A stretch of DNA of 35,046 nucleotides from a candidate division FCPU426 bacterium (lineage in GTDB: Bacteria > Oederibacteriota > Muellerivitia > Muellerivitales > Muellerivitaceae): NCBI GenBank assembly GCA_003152075.1, contig PLZG01000037.1:1-35046 (forward strand), given 5' to 3'. Both the position numbers and the translations under genes were made by a program. Shown here piece after piece: positions 1-8,255 of the stretch; the stretch's first letter is position 1; every line of letters starts with the position of its first letter. A model generated the notes under the pieces. The model worked only from the letters and a program-made list of their open reading frames with translations, had not been told where the DNA came from and searched no databases.

Positions 1-55
1 CCACAACTTTTGCAGAAGAGCCATTCAAAATTGCTGTTAGAAATTGGAGGAAGTT

Positions 56-1660
56 ATGGACCGCCGCCCATCTTTGTTGACGACCGCTTTTTTATTGCTG
101 GCCCTTTGCGGAGTGAGCTTCGCCGCCGGAGCGGCCACCCAATCCGCCGCCCATCCCAAGGAAAATTCCGAGGATGTTTACAAATACCTGAATCCCTTCG
201 TGGATGCCTTGGCCATTATTCGGGAAAAATACGTTGATATCGATAAAACCAACCCAAAGGACCTGGTTTACGGGGCTTTGCAGGGAATGGTCAATACCCT
301 GGATCCCTTCAGCCAATTCATGCCGCCGGACGACTATAAGGAAATGCAGACCGAGACTTCCGGGAAGTTCGGGGGATTGGGCATTGAAATCGCCATCAAG
401 GACGACCGCTTGACCGTCATCTCACCCATCGAGGGGACTCCGGCGGATAGGGCCGGGCTCAAGGCGGGGGACAAGATCCTCAAAATCGGCGACGAGAAGA
501 CCGACACCATGACCATCAATGACGCGGTCAAGCGGCTTCGCGGAAAAATCGGGACAAAGGTAACGATTACGATTGGAAGGGAAGGCATGTCCGAGCCCTT
601 GGACGTGACCCTTATCCGGGATTCCATCAAGATTGAGAGTATCCACTCCTATATGCTTCCCCACCAAATCGGTTATGTCCGTATTTCGGAGTTTATCGAA
701 AACACAACCGACGATTTCATCAAGGCGGTGGATGACTTAAAGAAAAAGTCCCCCTTGAAGGGCCTGGTGGTTGATTTGCGCAACGATCCGGGCGGCCTTT
801 TGAACGAGGCCGTCGGGGTTTCGGATTACTTCACGGAAAAGGGCAAGATGGTGGTTTCCACCAAAGGCCGCAGTGTCAACCAAACCCAGGAATTCAAAGC
901 AACGGACATGGAAAAGTTCGACAAGGGCAAGCCGGTGGTGGTGATGGTCAACGAGGGAAGCGCCTCGGGCGCGGAGATCGTGGCGGGAGCCTTGAAGGAT
1001 TGGAAGCGCGGGGTACTCATCGGCGCGAAGACTTTCGGCAAGGGCTCGGTACAAACCATCCTGCCCCTGGACAACAGCGACGGGGCGGCCCTGCGGCTGA
1101 CCATGGCTAAGTATTACACGCCCTCGGGCATCTGCATCCACGGCATCGGCATCGATCCGGACCTGGACCTGCGTAACCATGATATTTCCGAATCCACGAT
1201 CAAGGTTTACGCCAAGCAAATACCGGGCAAGTTCGCCAAGGTCCTGGTGAAAGAAGGTATGCTTGTTACCCGTGATACCGAGGTGACGCCCGCCTTGATG
1301 GACCGCTTTTACGGTTATTGCCTGAAGAACGTGAAAAAAATCGATAAGGACGAGCTCAAGAAGGATCAGGACTATTTGAAAAACAGTCTTTATGTTGAAT
1401 TGGTCCGCGAGAAGCTGGGTGAAAAAGATGCCCGTGAGCTGGCGGTTTTGAGGGATCCCCAAGTCGGTGTGGCCGAGCAGATCATCGAGAACGGCGGTAA
1501 GATCAGTGCCCAGTTGGTCGCCCTTTATCCCAAAAAGAAGGGTAAGACAGAGATTGCCGGCGAGAAAAAACTCGAGGATGCGCGCAACAAAAAAAACGGA
1601 AAAGAAGTAGAGGAAGATAAGGACCAAATCGAGGATAAGACCACCCCTGAGGATAAATGA
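56..1660 (+). CDS. S41 family C-terminal processing peptidase (CtpA/Prc-like)
   Basis: Periplasmic serine protease of the tail-specific/C-terminal processing family, which trims envelope proteins or cell-wall enzymes. The 534-residue product starts with a signal peptide (hydrophobic residues about 6-24). A PDZ domain follows at roughly 105-190, starting around GGLGIEIA, then the S41 catalytic domain. The nucleophile is Ser304 in NEGSASGAEI; the general base is Lys329 in FGKGSVQ, 25 residues later as in the family. The C-terminal tail is Lys/Glu-rich and probably disordered. I chose ATG at 56 because GGAGGA lies at 46-51; an in-frame TTG at 44 would sit on top of that site. The deacetylase gene follows 82 bp downstream, and this pairing recurs in other genomes, suggesting a shared envelope role. 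The exact substrate is unknown. Confidence 0.95.
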   Translation: MDRRPSLLTTAFLLLALCGVSFAAGAATQSAAHPKENSEDVYKYLNPFVDALAIIREKYVDIDKTNPKDLVYGALQGMVNTLDPFSQFMPPDDYKEMQTETSGKFGGLGIEIAIKDDRLTVISPIEGTPADRAGLKAGDKILKIGDEKTDTMTINDAVKRLRGKIGTKVTITIGREGMSEPLDVTLIRDSIKIESIHSYMLPHQIGYVRISEFIENTTDDFIKAVDDLKKKSPLKGLVVDLRNDPGGLLNEAVGVSDYFTEKGKMVVSTKGRSVNQTQEFKATDMEKFDKGKPVVVMVNEGSASGAEIVAGALKDWKRGVLIGAKTFGKGSVQTILPLDNSDGAALRLTMAKYYTPSGICIHGIGIDPDLDLRNHDISESTIKVYAKQIPGKFAKVLVKEGMLVTRDTEVTPALMDRFYGYCLKNVKKIDKDELKKDQDYLKNSLYVELVREKLGEKDARELAVLRDPQVGVAEQIIENGGKISAQLVALYPKKKGKTEIAGEKKLEDARNKKNGKEVEEDKDQIEDKTTPEDK

Positions 1661-1682
1661 GAGGGGCATTAAAAATTTTAAT

Positions 1683-1719
1683 CCCCCTCACCCTACCCTC
1701 TCCCTCCAGGGGCGAGGGG
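1683..1719. repeat. REP-like palindromic repeat, half unit
   Basis: The C-rich stretch CCCTCACCCTACCCTCTCCC is followed by a 4-base loop and GGGGCGAGGGG, so it can fold as CCCTC/GAGGG plus CCC/GGG. The same unit occurs at 4165-4198. In reverse orientation it forms part of the composite at 27093-27235 and, inside a gene, of the copy at 16235-16304. It lies between the protease and the deacetylase genes. Confidence 0.75.
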
Positions 1720-1742
1720 TTTAATGAGTACTAGAGGTCTCC

Positions 1743-2909
1743 TTGAAATTAAACAGGGTTAGTGAAAAAGGAGATGTCCGAGGTTCTTTAATCACCACCG
1801 CTGTGGTTCTGGTAGTCCTAGCCGTGGCGGCAGTTCTAATGTGGCGATACCTGGAAGCTCCATCGAAACCCGATGGTTCAGGGCCTACCTCTACTGTTGT
1901 CCCGCCTTCCACCGCATTCAAGGGTGATCCCGCCGAAGCCACGGCAAAACTTCTTAAGGCCTTGAACCAGAAACTCCAATCCTTGGACATGCTCAAATTG
2001 CTTTCAAAGGATGTGGAAATCAGGTCCGTCACGGTCCAAGGAAAAGTCATTTCTACTTACGTAGAGGAATTCCGGCTTCCCCTGCGTTATTCGGTGGAGC
2101 AACTGGCCTCGGAAATGGAAGAAGTGTCCCGGCCCTTGGGAGCCTCGGAAGATGAGTCGGCCAACGGGACATGCGAGTTTGTTTTCGATTCCCAGCCCTG
2201 GGTGGCGGTGGAAATCGCTTTTATCCGCACATCGAAGCCCCAAATATGCCTCATCATCGACGACGGCGGATACCAAAAGGGAGAAGCGCTCGATCACTTG
2301 TATGGGTTCAAGATTCCCGTGACGGTGGCCATCATTCCGGACGCGGAGTTTTCCAAAAATCTCGCTGAGGACCTGCCCGGCCATGGGGTTGAGGTCATGT
2401 GCCATATGCCCATGGAAGGCCATGAAAAGGGAATGGTTGGCGGCAACTATAAGGAGTTGTTGAGAAAGGGAATGGGGGATTCCAAGGCCAAAGCTCTGGT
2501 GGAAAAGGCCCTGGAAGACTTGCCCAACTGCCGGGGACTCAATAACCACATGGGAAGCGTGGCTACTGTGGACCCCGAATTGATGTGGGATGTCTGCCAG
2601 GTGCTAAAATCTCGGGGTCTTTTTATCATCGATTCCAGGACTACTGCGGAGTCGGTGGTGGAGCCGGTAGCGAAAAAAGCCCATGTTCCTGTTGCCCATC
2701 GGGATGTTTTCTTGGATAACGTGGAGACCCCGGAAGCCATCTTGAGGCAATTGGACCAACTGGTGGCCCGGGCCCGTAAAAAGGGATTGGCAGTTGGGAT
2801 TGGGCACTTCAAGACGCTGACCTTGAAGACGTTGGAAGAAGCAGTGCAAAAGTTGAAGGAACAGGGCATCCAATTTGTTTACGCCTCGGAAGTGGTAAGA
2901 GAAGAGTAA
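1743..2909 (+). CDS. Divergent polysaccharide deacetylase family protein (YibQ/DUF610-like)
   Basis: The 388-residue protein has one N-terminal membrane segment (about residues 16-36), a variable spacer, and a C-terminal NodB-like fold of the divergent polysaccharide deacetylase family. Diagnostic motifs include CLIIDDGGY, VTVAIIPD, CHMPMEG, LNNHMGS, FIIDSRTT and GIGHF. Members are found beside murein hydrolase regulators or S41 proteases, as here, and are thought to act on envelope polysaccharide; a substrate has not been firmly assigned in general and cannot be read here. The start is TTG at 1743 with AGAGG about 6 bases upstream, because no in-frame ATG precedes the membrane segment. A later start would shorten only the cytoplasmic tip. 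It is probably cotranscribed with the protease, although a palindromic repeat lies between them. Confidence 0.88.
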   Translation: MKLNRVSEKGDVRGSLITTAVVLVVLAVAAVLMWRYLEAPSKPDGSGPTSTVVPPSTAFKGDPAEATAKLLKALNQKLQSLDMLKLLSKDVEIRSVTVQGKVISTYVEEFRLPLRYSVEQLASEMEEVSRPLGASEDESANGTCEFVFDSQPWVAVEIAFIRTSKPQICLIIDDGGYQKGEALDHLYGFKIPVTVAIIPDAEFSKNLAEDLPGHGVEVMCHMPMEGHEKGMVGGNYKELLRKGMGDSKAKALVEKALEDLPNCRGLNNHMGSVATVDPELMWDVCQVLKSRGLFIIDSRTTAESVVEPVAKKAHVPVAHRDVFLDNVETPEAILRQLDQLVARARKKGLAVGIGHFKTLTLKTLEEAVQKLKEQGIQFVYASEVVREE

Positions 2910-2919
2910 AAATTTTTTA

Positions 2920-3009
2920 ACCACGAAGTTCACGAAATGAAAAAAGTCCAAATCTTTTGGTTTTAAAATCAGGGATTTTTAACTTCGTGACCTTCGTGTA
3001 CTTCGTGGT
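2920..3009. repeat. Interspersed ACCACGAAG inverted repeat
   Basis: The left arm ACCACGAAGTTCACGAA (2920-2936) is mirrored by TTCGTGACCTTCGTG and CTTCGTGGT ending at 3009. The arms enclose an A/T-rich centre that itself has an inverted segment around TTTTGGTTTTAAAA. This motif type is a common intergenic repeat in environmental bacteria. Its right end stops just before the ribosome-binding site of tsaD. Confidence 0.75.
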
Positions 3010-3023
3010 GAGAAGGATGTTAG

Positions 3024-4034
3024 ATGTTGAATAGCTTGGTGTTAGGAATCGAATCCTCCTGCGACGAAACCTCCGTGGCTATCGTCAAGGATGGCTACCG
3101 GGTTTTGGCCAATGAGACGGCCTCCCAAATGGCCCTGCACAGCCGCTATGGCGGAGTGGTGCCGGAGGTAGCCTCGCGACAGCATTTGGAAAGCCTGCCC
3201 TTACTCGTTACGGAAGTATTGAAACAAGCCCAAGTCACCTTTGATGACTTAACCGGCATTGCCGTGACCGGCATGCCAGGCTTGATCGGGGCGCTCTTGG
3301 TAGGCGTTTCGGCGGCGAAGGGTTTGGCCTTCACCCTTCACTTGCCTTTGGCCATGATTCATCACATCGAAGCCCACCTCTATGCTGTCCAACTGGATTC
3401 CGACCCGGTCTTGTTTCCCGCGCTGGGGCTGGCGGTTTCGGGAGGCCATACGGAGCTCTATCACATGGAAGGTTGGGGACAGTACCGCCTGCTGGGTTCC
3501 ACCCGGGATGACGCGGCGGGGGAAGCCTTTGACAAGGTCGCTAAGCTCATGGGCCTGGGATATCCGGGCGGGCCGATTATCGAAAAATTGGCGAAAAATG
3601 CCCCGCAAGTCACCGAAAAATTTTCCGTTTCCAGGATGAAAGACAAGAGCCAAGATTTTTCCTTTAGCGGTTTGAAGACGGCTGTGTCCTTGGAAATCAA
3701 AAAGACTCCCCTTCAAAGCGAGAAGGATAGGGAACATTTGGCCGCGAAATTCCAGAATACCATTTTGGAAGAAATCTCCAAGCGGGTCCGAATCGCACTG
3801 GAAGAATTCCAACCCAAGAGCCTGGTAGTGGGGGGCGGCGTGGCCTGCAACCAAGCCTTGCGGGAAGCCTTAAAAAAAGAAGCCGAACCCTTCAAGACGG
3901 TTTTACGGGTTCCTCCCCCGAAATACTGCTCGGACAACGGGGCCATGATCGCGGGTTTGGGTGCCTATCAAATATCCCAAGGCCGAATCTCCTCGCTTTC
4001 CGCCACGGCTGCGTCGCGCTCCACTTTCTATTGA
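3024..4034 (+). CDS. tsaD: tRNA N6-adenosine threonylcarbamoyltransferase TsaD
   Basis: TsaD is the catalytic subunit that transfers threonylcarbamoyl to A37 of tRNAs reading ANN codons, working with TsaB, TsaE and TsaC/TsaC2. The 336-residue length matches the family. The N-terminal IESSCDETSVA and SRQH motifs, the metal-binding HHIEAH (His114 and His118), the SGGHTELY nucleotide-binding loop and the late GGGVACN and DNGAMIA motifs are all present. The ATG at 3024 follows AGAAGG at about 3011-3016; the nearby ATG at 3016 is out of frame and terminates at once. No partner gene is visible in the window. A REP-like composite repeat follows the stop codon. Confidence 0.97.
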   Translation: MLNSLVLGIESSCDETSVAIVKDGYRVLANETASQMALHSRYGGVVPEVASRQHLESLPLLVTEVLKQAQVTFDDLTGIAVTGMPGLIGALLVGVSAAKGLAFTLHLPLAMIHHIEAHLYAVQLDSDPVLFPALGLAVSGGHTELYHMEGWGQYRLLGSTRDDAAGEAFDKVAKLMGLGYPGGPIIEKLAKNAPQVTEKFSVSRMKDKSQDFSFSGLKTAVSLEIKKTPLQSEKDREHLAAKFQNTILEEISKRVRIALEEFQPKSLVVGGGVACNQALREALKKEAEPFKTVLRVPPPKYCSDNGAMIAGLGAYQISQGRISSLSATAASRSTFY

Positions 4035-4105
4035 TTCCTAATCCTTCCGATACCGTTATAATTTTCACCGAACCTTTTAAAGGCGAAGCCGGTTTATGGT
4101 GTTTT

Positions 4106-4198
4106 CCCCTTCTCCCTTGACGGGAGAAGGATGGGATGAGGGTGATCTGAAAAACTGCAAGCATCCCTCACCCTACCCTCTCCCGCAAGGGGCGAGGG
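4106..4198. repeat. Composite REP/BIME-like repeat, short form
   Basis: Two palindromic units sit in a fixed order. The first is CCTTCTCCC, loop TTGAC, GGGAGAAGG (4108-4130), followed by a GATGAGGGTGA box. The second is a CCCTCACCCTACCC box leading into a hairpin whose loop is GCAA and whose right side is GGGGCGAGGG (4165-4198). The same order is found in reverse orientation at 27093-27235, where the second hairpin is longer. Together with flanking sequence it fills the gap between tsaD and the first RND gene. Confidence 0.75.
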
Positions 4199-4233
4199 AT
4201 TCACTAGTTGAACTGTCGTTTTGAGGAGCCTCG

Positions 4234-7200
4234 GTGCCAATCGAACGGATTGAAAAAGAAAATTGGCTGGTGGGCTGGGCCATGCGGCGCCCTTTAACAG
4301 TCGTGGTGGCGGTTATTGGCATTGTCTTTTGCTCCTTTTTGGCCCTCCAACAGATGAAGAAGGACATCCTGCCTAACCTGGGCATCCCCATCATTTACGT
4401 GGCCCAGCCCTACACGGGCATGGACGCTTCCCAGATGGAAAGCTACATCACCTATTATTTCGAGTACCACTTCCTCTATATCGCCGGCATCGAGCACATC
4501 GAATCCAAAAACGTCCAATCCGCCGCCCTCATCAAGCTCCAGTTTTATCCCGGCACGGACATGGCCCAGGCCCTTTCGGAGACCGTCAATTACGTCAACC
4601 GGGCCAAGGCATTCATGCCCGCGGGGATGGTGGCCCCCTTCGTCGTGCGGTTCGACTCGGGCGGCCTTTCGGTGGGGGACGTGGTGGTCTCAAGCCCCAA
4701 GCGGACACTAGCGGAACTCCAGGATTTCGCCTTGAACTACGTGCGGCCCATGTTCGCAACGCTCCCGGGCGTATCCGCCACGCCCCCTTTCGGGGCCGGA
4801 CAGCGAACGGTAGTTGTCAGTATCGACCCGGCCAAGCTGAGCCGGTACCACCTTTCCCCCGAGGACGTCGTGCTCGCGGTAAGCCGGGGCAACCAACCCA
4901 TGCCGTCGGGCAATATCATCAAGGACGGCATGTATCCCGTAATGTCGCTGAACTCGGTGGCGGGTGATATCCACGAACTGGATGAACTGCCCCTTCGCGT
5001 GGGAACCTACCCGGTGGTGCTCCTCAAGGACGTGGCCACGGTCAAGGATGGAGCCGACCTCCAAGTGGGGTACGCCCTGGTGAACGGCAAAAGGACGATT
5101 TACCTTCCTTTGACCAAGCGGTCGGATGCTTCCACTTTAAGCGTCGTGGATGAAGTCAAAAGGAACCTGGCCCGTTTCCAAAGCATGGTTCCAGAGGATG
5201 TGAAGGTCACCTATGAGTTCGACCAGTCCGGCTATGTCCGGCGGGCTATTAGTTCCCTGGTGTTGGAAGGCGTCCTGGGGGCCATCCTGACGGGCCTGAT
5301 GGTCCTTCTTTTCCTGCGCGATCCCCGAAGCGCCTTTATCGTAGTTCTCAACATTCCCCTGGCTCTGATGGGGGCCATCCTGGCCCTTTGGGTGACGAAG
5401 CAGACCATCAACATCATGTCCCTGGGGGGATTGGCCCTGGCCATCGGGGTTCTGGTGGATGAGACCACCGTCACCATCGAAAATATCCACACCCACCGGG
5501 CAAGGGGGAAAAGCCTGGCCCAGGCCTCCCTGGACGCTTCCAGCGAAATGGTGACTCCCCTCCTCATGACCATGTTGTGCGTCCTGGCGGTTTTCATCCC
5601 ATCCTTTTTTATGAGCGGGGTGGCCCATGCCCTTTTTGTCCCCGTGGCCTTGGCGGTTGGTTTTTCAATGGTCGCGTCCTTTTTTCTTTCCCGTACCTTG
5701 ATCCCGGTTCTTTCGGTTTGGATTCTCAAGGAAAAGCCCGGCCATACGCCGATGAAGAAGGGAATTCCTTTTTTCTCCGGGTTCCGGGAGAATTACGCGC
5801 GGATACTGGGCCGGTCCTTTCCCTTTCGCAAGCTCATCCTCGGGGTTTATTTGGCGGGAACGTTGGGAATCATTCTTCTGCTGTTCGGCTTTTTCGTCGG
5901 GCGGGAAATTTTTCCCCAGGTGGACACGGGACAATTTCAGGTGCGGTTTCGGGCCCCCTCAGGAACCTTGATCGACCAAACGGAGGCGGTCGTCCTGAAA
6001 GCCATCGATATCATCAAGGCGGAAGCCGGCCCGGAAAATGTCGAAAGTTCCCTCAGCTATGTCGGAACCATGCCGGATACGGCGCCGGTCAACATGATCC
6101 ACCTTTGGACCTCCGGGCCGCAGGAAGCCGTACTGCAAGTCACCTTGAAACCCCAAGCCCATGTCCGGATCGAGGCCTTCAAGGAAACCCTCCGCCGGAA
6201 ATTCGCCGAGAAAATTCCGGAAACGGAAATTTCCTTCGAGCCCAGCAGTATGGTGGACCGCATCATGAGCTTGGGGGCCAACACCCCCATCGAGGTGGCG
6301 GCCAGCGGGCGGGACCTGGCGGAGGTTCGGGCCTACGCCGAAAAAATCCGGGACGCCTTGAAGGGCCTACCTTTCCTGCGGGACCTCCAATTCGGGCAGG
6401 ACTTCGACTATCCGGCCGTCAAGGTCACCGGGGACCGGAAGAAAGTCGGGATACTGGGAACCACCCTGGCCGCCATTGGGACCGACCTGGTGCCCGCCAC
6501 CTCCTCCAGCCGGTTCATATTGCCCACCTTCTGGGCGGACATGAAGAAGGGAATCAATTACCAGGTACAGGTGGAAGTCCCGCCCGGGACATTCCAGTTG
6601 AAGGATATTCCCAACCTGCCCGTTTCCTTGAACGGGGGAGTGATTCCCTTGAGCCGGTTGGCCGATGTCCAAACGGGGACCACCATCGGGGAGTACGACC
6701 GTTACAACATGCAGAGGGTGGCCAGCGTCACCGCCAACCTTTCGGGCCTGGACCTGGGGCGGGCTTCCCAGCGTATTTTGGAGGCTTTAAAACCGTTGGA
6801 ATCGTCTAAGCCCAGGGGAGTGGAAGTTCATTTCAGGGGCCAGATGGAAGCCCTCAACAATATATTTTACGAATTGACCCTGGGTTTGCTTCTGGCCATC
6901 GGGGTTATTTTCCTCCTGCTGGCCGCCAACTTTGAATCGGCCAGCCTTGCCCTCGTCGTGCTTTCGGCCATCCCGGCGGTGTTGGGGGGTGTGGGGCTAA
7001 CGCTGTTTCTTTCGGGCACGACTTTGAACCTGCAATCCTTCATGGGGGCTATCATGGCCGTGGGGATCGCCGTGGCCAACGCCATCCTGCTGGTGACTTT
7101 CGCAGAACGGAGCCGCTTAAGCGGGGTGGGTGCCTGGAAGGCGGCGGTGGAAGGGGCCCGGGGGCGTTTAAGGCCTATCCTTATGACCAGCTTCGCCATG

Positions 7201-7431
7201 ATCGGCGGAATGCTGCCTATGGCCTTGGGATGGGGTGAGGGCGGGCAACAAGCGGCTCCCCTGGGCCGGGCGGTCATCGGCGGGCTTATCGGGGCGACCC
7301 TGGCCACCCTGGTCATCCTGCCCCTGGTTTTCGCGATGGTTCAAAAAATCAAGCCCGTCAAATCGCCTTCGCTTAATCCCAACGACCCCGAAAGCGGATA
7401 TTACGATGGGCAGAGGCGGTATAAGGGGTAG
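4234..7431 (+). CDS. RND efflux transporter permease subunit (AcrB-type fold), copy 1
   Basis: Inner-membrane proton-driven exporter of the resistance-nodulation-division superfamily, 1065 residues, the usual full length. It shows the first transmembrane helix, the porter region beginning DILPNL.IPIIYVAQPY, the TM2-TM6 block with GLMVLLFLRDPRSAF and GVLVDETTVTIENI, the duplicated porter half, and the TM7-TM12 block ending GRAVIGGLIGATLATLVILPL. By eye, the TM4 Asp-Asp pair of AcrB is Asp-Glu here, and the TM10 Lys position holds Glu (VTFAERS). The GTG start follows GAGGAG at 4223-4228 and matches the start of the paralogue at 8815. Substrate cannot be inferred. No membrane-fusion partner is encoded nearby; a TolC-like channel follows the second pump. 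Confidence 0.95.
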   Translation: MPIERIEKENWLVGWAMRRPLTVVVAVIGIVFCSFLALQQMKKDILPNLGIPIIYVAQPYTGMDASQMESYITYYFEYHFLYIAGIEHIESKNVQSAALIKLQFYPGTDMAQALSETVNYVNRAKAFMPAGMVAPFVVRFDSGGLSVGDVVVSSPKRTLAELQDFALNYVRPMFATLPGVSATPPFGAGQRTVVVSIDPAKLSRYHLSPEDVVLAVSRGNQPMPSGNIIKDGMYPVMSLNSVAGDIHELDELPLRVGTYPVVLLKDVATVKDGADLQVGYALVNGKRTIYLPLTKRSDASTLSVVDEVKRNLARFQSMVPEDVKVTYEFDQSGYVRRAISSLVLEGVLGAILTGLMVLLFLRDPRSAFIVVLNIPLALMGAILALWVTKQTINIMSLGGLALAIGVLVDETTVTIENIHTHRARGKSLAQASLDASSEMVTPLLMTMLCVLAVFIPSFFMSGVAHALFVPVALAVGFSMVASFFLSRTLIPVLSVWILKEKPGHTPMKKGIPFFSGFRENYARILGRSFPFRKLILGVYLAGTLGIILLLFGFFVGREIFPQVDTGQFQVRFRAPSGTLIDQTEAVVLKAIDIIKAEAGPENVESSLSYVGTMPDTAPVNMIHLWTSGPQEAVLQVTLKPQAHVRIEAFKETLRRKFAEKIPETEISFEPSSMVDRIMSLGANTPIEVAASGRDLAEVRAYAEKIRDALKGLPFLRDLQFGQDFDYPAVKVTGDRKKVGILGTTLAAIGTDLVPATSSSRFILPTFWADMKKGINYQVQVEVPPGTFQLKDIPNLPVSLNGGVIPLSRLADVQTGTTIGEYDRYNMQRVASVTANLSGLDLGRASQRILEALKPLESSKPRGVEVHFRGQMEALNNIFYELTLGLLLAIGVIFLLLAANFESASLALVVLSAIPAVLGGVGLTLFLSGTTLNLQSFMGAIMAVGIAVANAILLVTFAERSRLSGVGAWKAAVEGARGRLRPILMTSFAMIGGMLPMALGWGEGGQQAAPLGRAVIGGLIGATLATLVILPLVFAMVQKIKPVKSPSLNPNDPESGYYDGQRRYKG

Positions 7432-7461
7432 GTGGGGTTTTCAAACTGAAAAGCCCTCGCC

Positions 7462-7515
7462 TTGACCAACTCCCTTTCGAGTGCATATAATAAATGCATA
7501 TAGTATATATGCATA
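7462..7515 (+). promoter_or_regulatory. vapBC promoter with overlapping TGCATATA operator repeats
   Basis: A sigma70-like promoter is visible: TTGACC (7462-7467), an 18-bp spacer and a perfect TATAAT (7486-7491). Three TGCATATA-type sites overlap it or lie just downstream: 7482-7489, 7495-7502, and the inverted copy TATATGCA at 7506-7513. The last two form a perfect 8-bp inverted repeat with a 3-bp spacer. This fits autoregulation by a VapB dimer, alone or with VapC. AAAGGAG at 7515-7521 is the ribosome-binding site for vapB. Confidence 0.75.
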
Positions 7516-7527
7516 AAGGAGATACCC

Positions 7528-7734
7528 ATGCGAACCACCCTTGAACTTTCAAATCACTTGGTCAAAGAACTCATGTCCGTTGAAAAGTGGGCATCCAAAA
7601 CCCAGGCCATTGAGACGGCTATCGAGGATTTCGTCCGGCGGAAAAGGCTGGATAACCTCATTTCCGCCAGGGGGCGTTTGAAGGTTAAAGACGTTTCGTC
7701 CGAATTGCGGAAGATGGAACTCCATGCCCGCTGA
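7528..7734 (+). CDS. vapB: VapB-type antitoxin
   Basis: A 68-residue antitoxin. The N-terminus (MRTTLELSNHLVKEL) and the following helical segment ending in FVRRKR look like a short ribbon-helix-helix DNA-binding domain. The C-terminus (residues about 45-68) would wrap the toxin. It overlaps the following PIN toxin gene by 11 bases, the usual antitoxin-first order. A perfect TATAAT promoter and operator-like TGCATATA repeats lie immediately upstream. The pair sits between two paralogous RND pump genes, a location that suggests insertion into the efflux locus. The family assignment rests on size, order and motif, so a neighbouring antitoxin subfamily is possible. Confidence 0.88.
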   Translation: MRTTLELSNHLVKELMSVEKWASKTQAIETAIEDFVRRKRLDNLISARGRLKVKDVSSELRKMELHAR

Positions 7735-8113
7735 GATTCTGATCGATACGTCCGTTTGGATTGATTATTTCCGCAAACCCGAAAGTGAAACCGGAGATAA
7801 GATTATCAAGCATTTGAAGCGAGGCTCCTTGTCCACTTGCGGAGTCGTCGTTTTTGAGGTCCTGCAGGGAGCGGCCAATCCAGAGGAGTTTTCTTTCCTT
7901 GAGGAGAACCTAAAGGGCTTGCATTTCCTCGAGGCAAACGAGGAAGTGTTTTTCGAGGCGGGGAAGGTTTCCTACGATTTGCGCAAACACGGCATCACGC
8001 TTCCGCTAAGCGATATTCTTATAGCCACTTTAACCATGTCAAACCATCAAACCATTTGGACTAAAGACCAACATTTCAAGAAAATAAAAGGGCTTCACCA
8101 TCAGTTTTTTTGA
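7724..8113 (+). CDS. vapC: VapC family PIN-domain ribonuclease toxin
   Basis: A 129-residue PIN-domain endoribonuclease; VapC toxins cleave tRNA or rRNA when their antitoxin is lost. The four expected acidic residues are in place: Asp8 in ILIDTSVWID, Glu45 in VVVFEVLQG, Asp97 in PLSDILIA and Asp115 in TKDQHF, so the enzyme looks intact. ATG at 7724 lies inside the last codons of vapB, which indicates translational coupling. A degraded second copy of its N-terminal codons lies 44 bp after the stop, at 8157-8207. Confidence 0.92.
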   Translation: MPAEILIDTSVWIDYFRKPESETGDKIIKHLKRGSLSTCGVVVFEVLQGAANPEEFSFLEENLKGLHFLEANEEVFFEAGKVSYDLRKHGITLPLSDILIATLTMSNHQTIWTKDQHFKKIKGLHHQFF

Positions 8114-8156
8114 TCGGTCCTTTTCTACGTTGGGCACAGGAATCGAAAAAAGGGAA

Positions 8157-8207
8157 GCCGATGAAATTTTTGTCGGTTTGTCTGTTTGGATTGATAAAAT
8201 CCGCAAA
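8157..8207 (+). pseudogene. Remnant of a second vapC N-terminus
   Basis: Codons from 8160 to 8207 align without gaps to vapC codons from 7730 to 7777. Nine of 16 residues are identical, including the run SVWID and the following R-K pair, and 36 of 48 bases match by hand count. The catalytic Asp is replaced by Gly, and nothing resembling the rest of the PIN domain follows. It is in frame with, but upstream of, the probable start of the lipoprotein gene at 8256. It looks like the trace of a tandem duplication or of an older vapC replaced by the current one. Confidence 0.55.
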
Positions 8208-8255
8208 AGTGGTTTAAAGAATGGCACTAGGTTGACCACGACGAGGAGTCGTTTT

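Noticed and set aside
1-55. 3' end of an upstream gene
   Set aside because: One frame closes with TAG at 38-40, but only about 12 codons are visible, with no recognisable motif, so no call can be supported.
737-1669. A 310-codon minus-strand frame opposite the S41 protease
   Set aside because: Antisense shadow of a well-supported gene, without a ribosome-binding site or domain.
5577-6809. A 410-codon open frame overlapping the first RND gene
   Set aside because: A GC-rich shadow frame inside a clearly coding gene; its translation has no recognisable domain and is rich in Gly, Arg and Pro.
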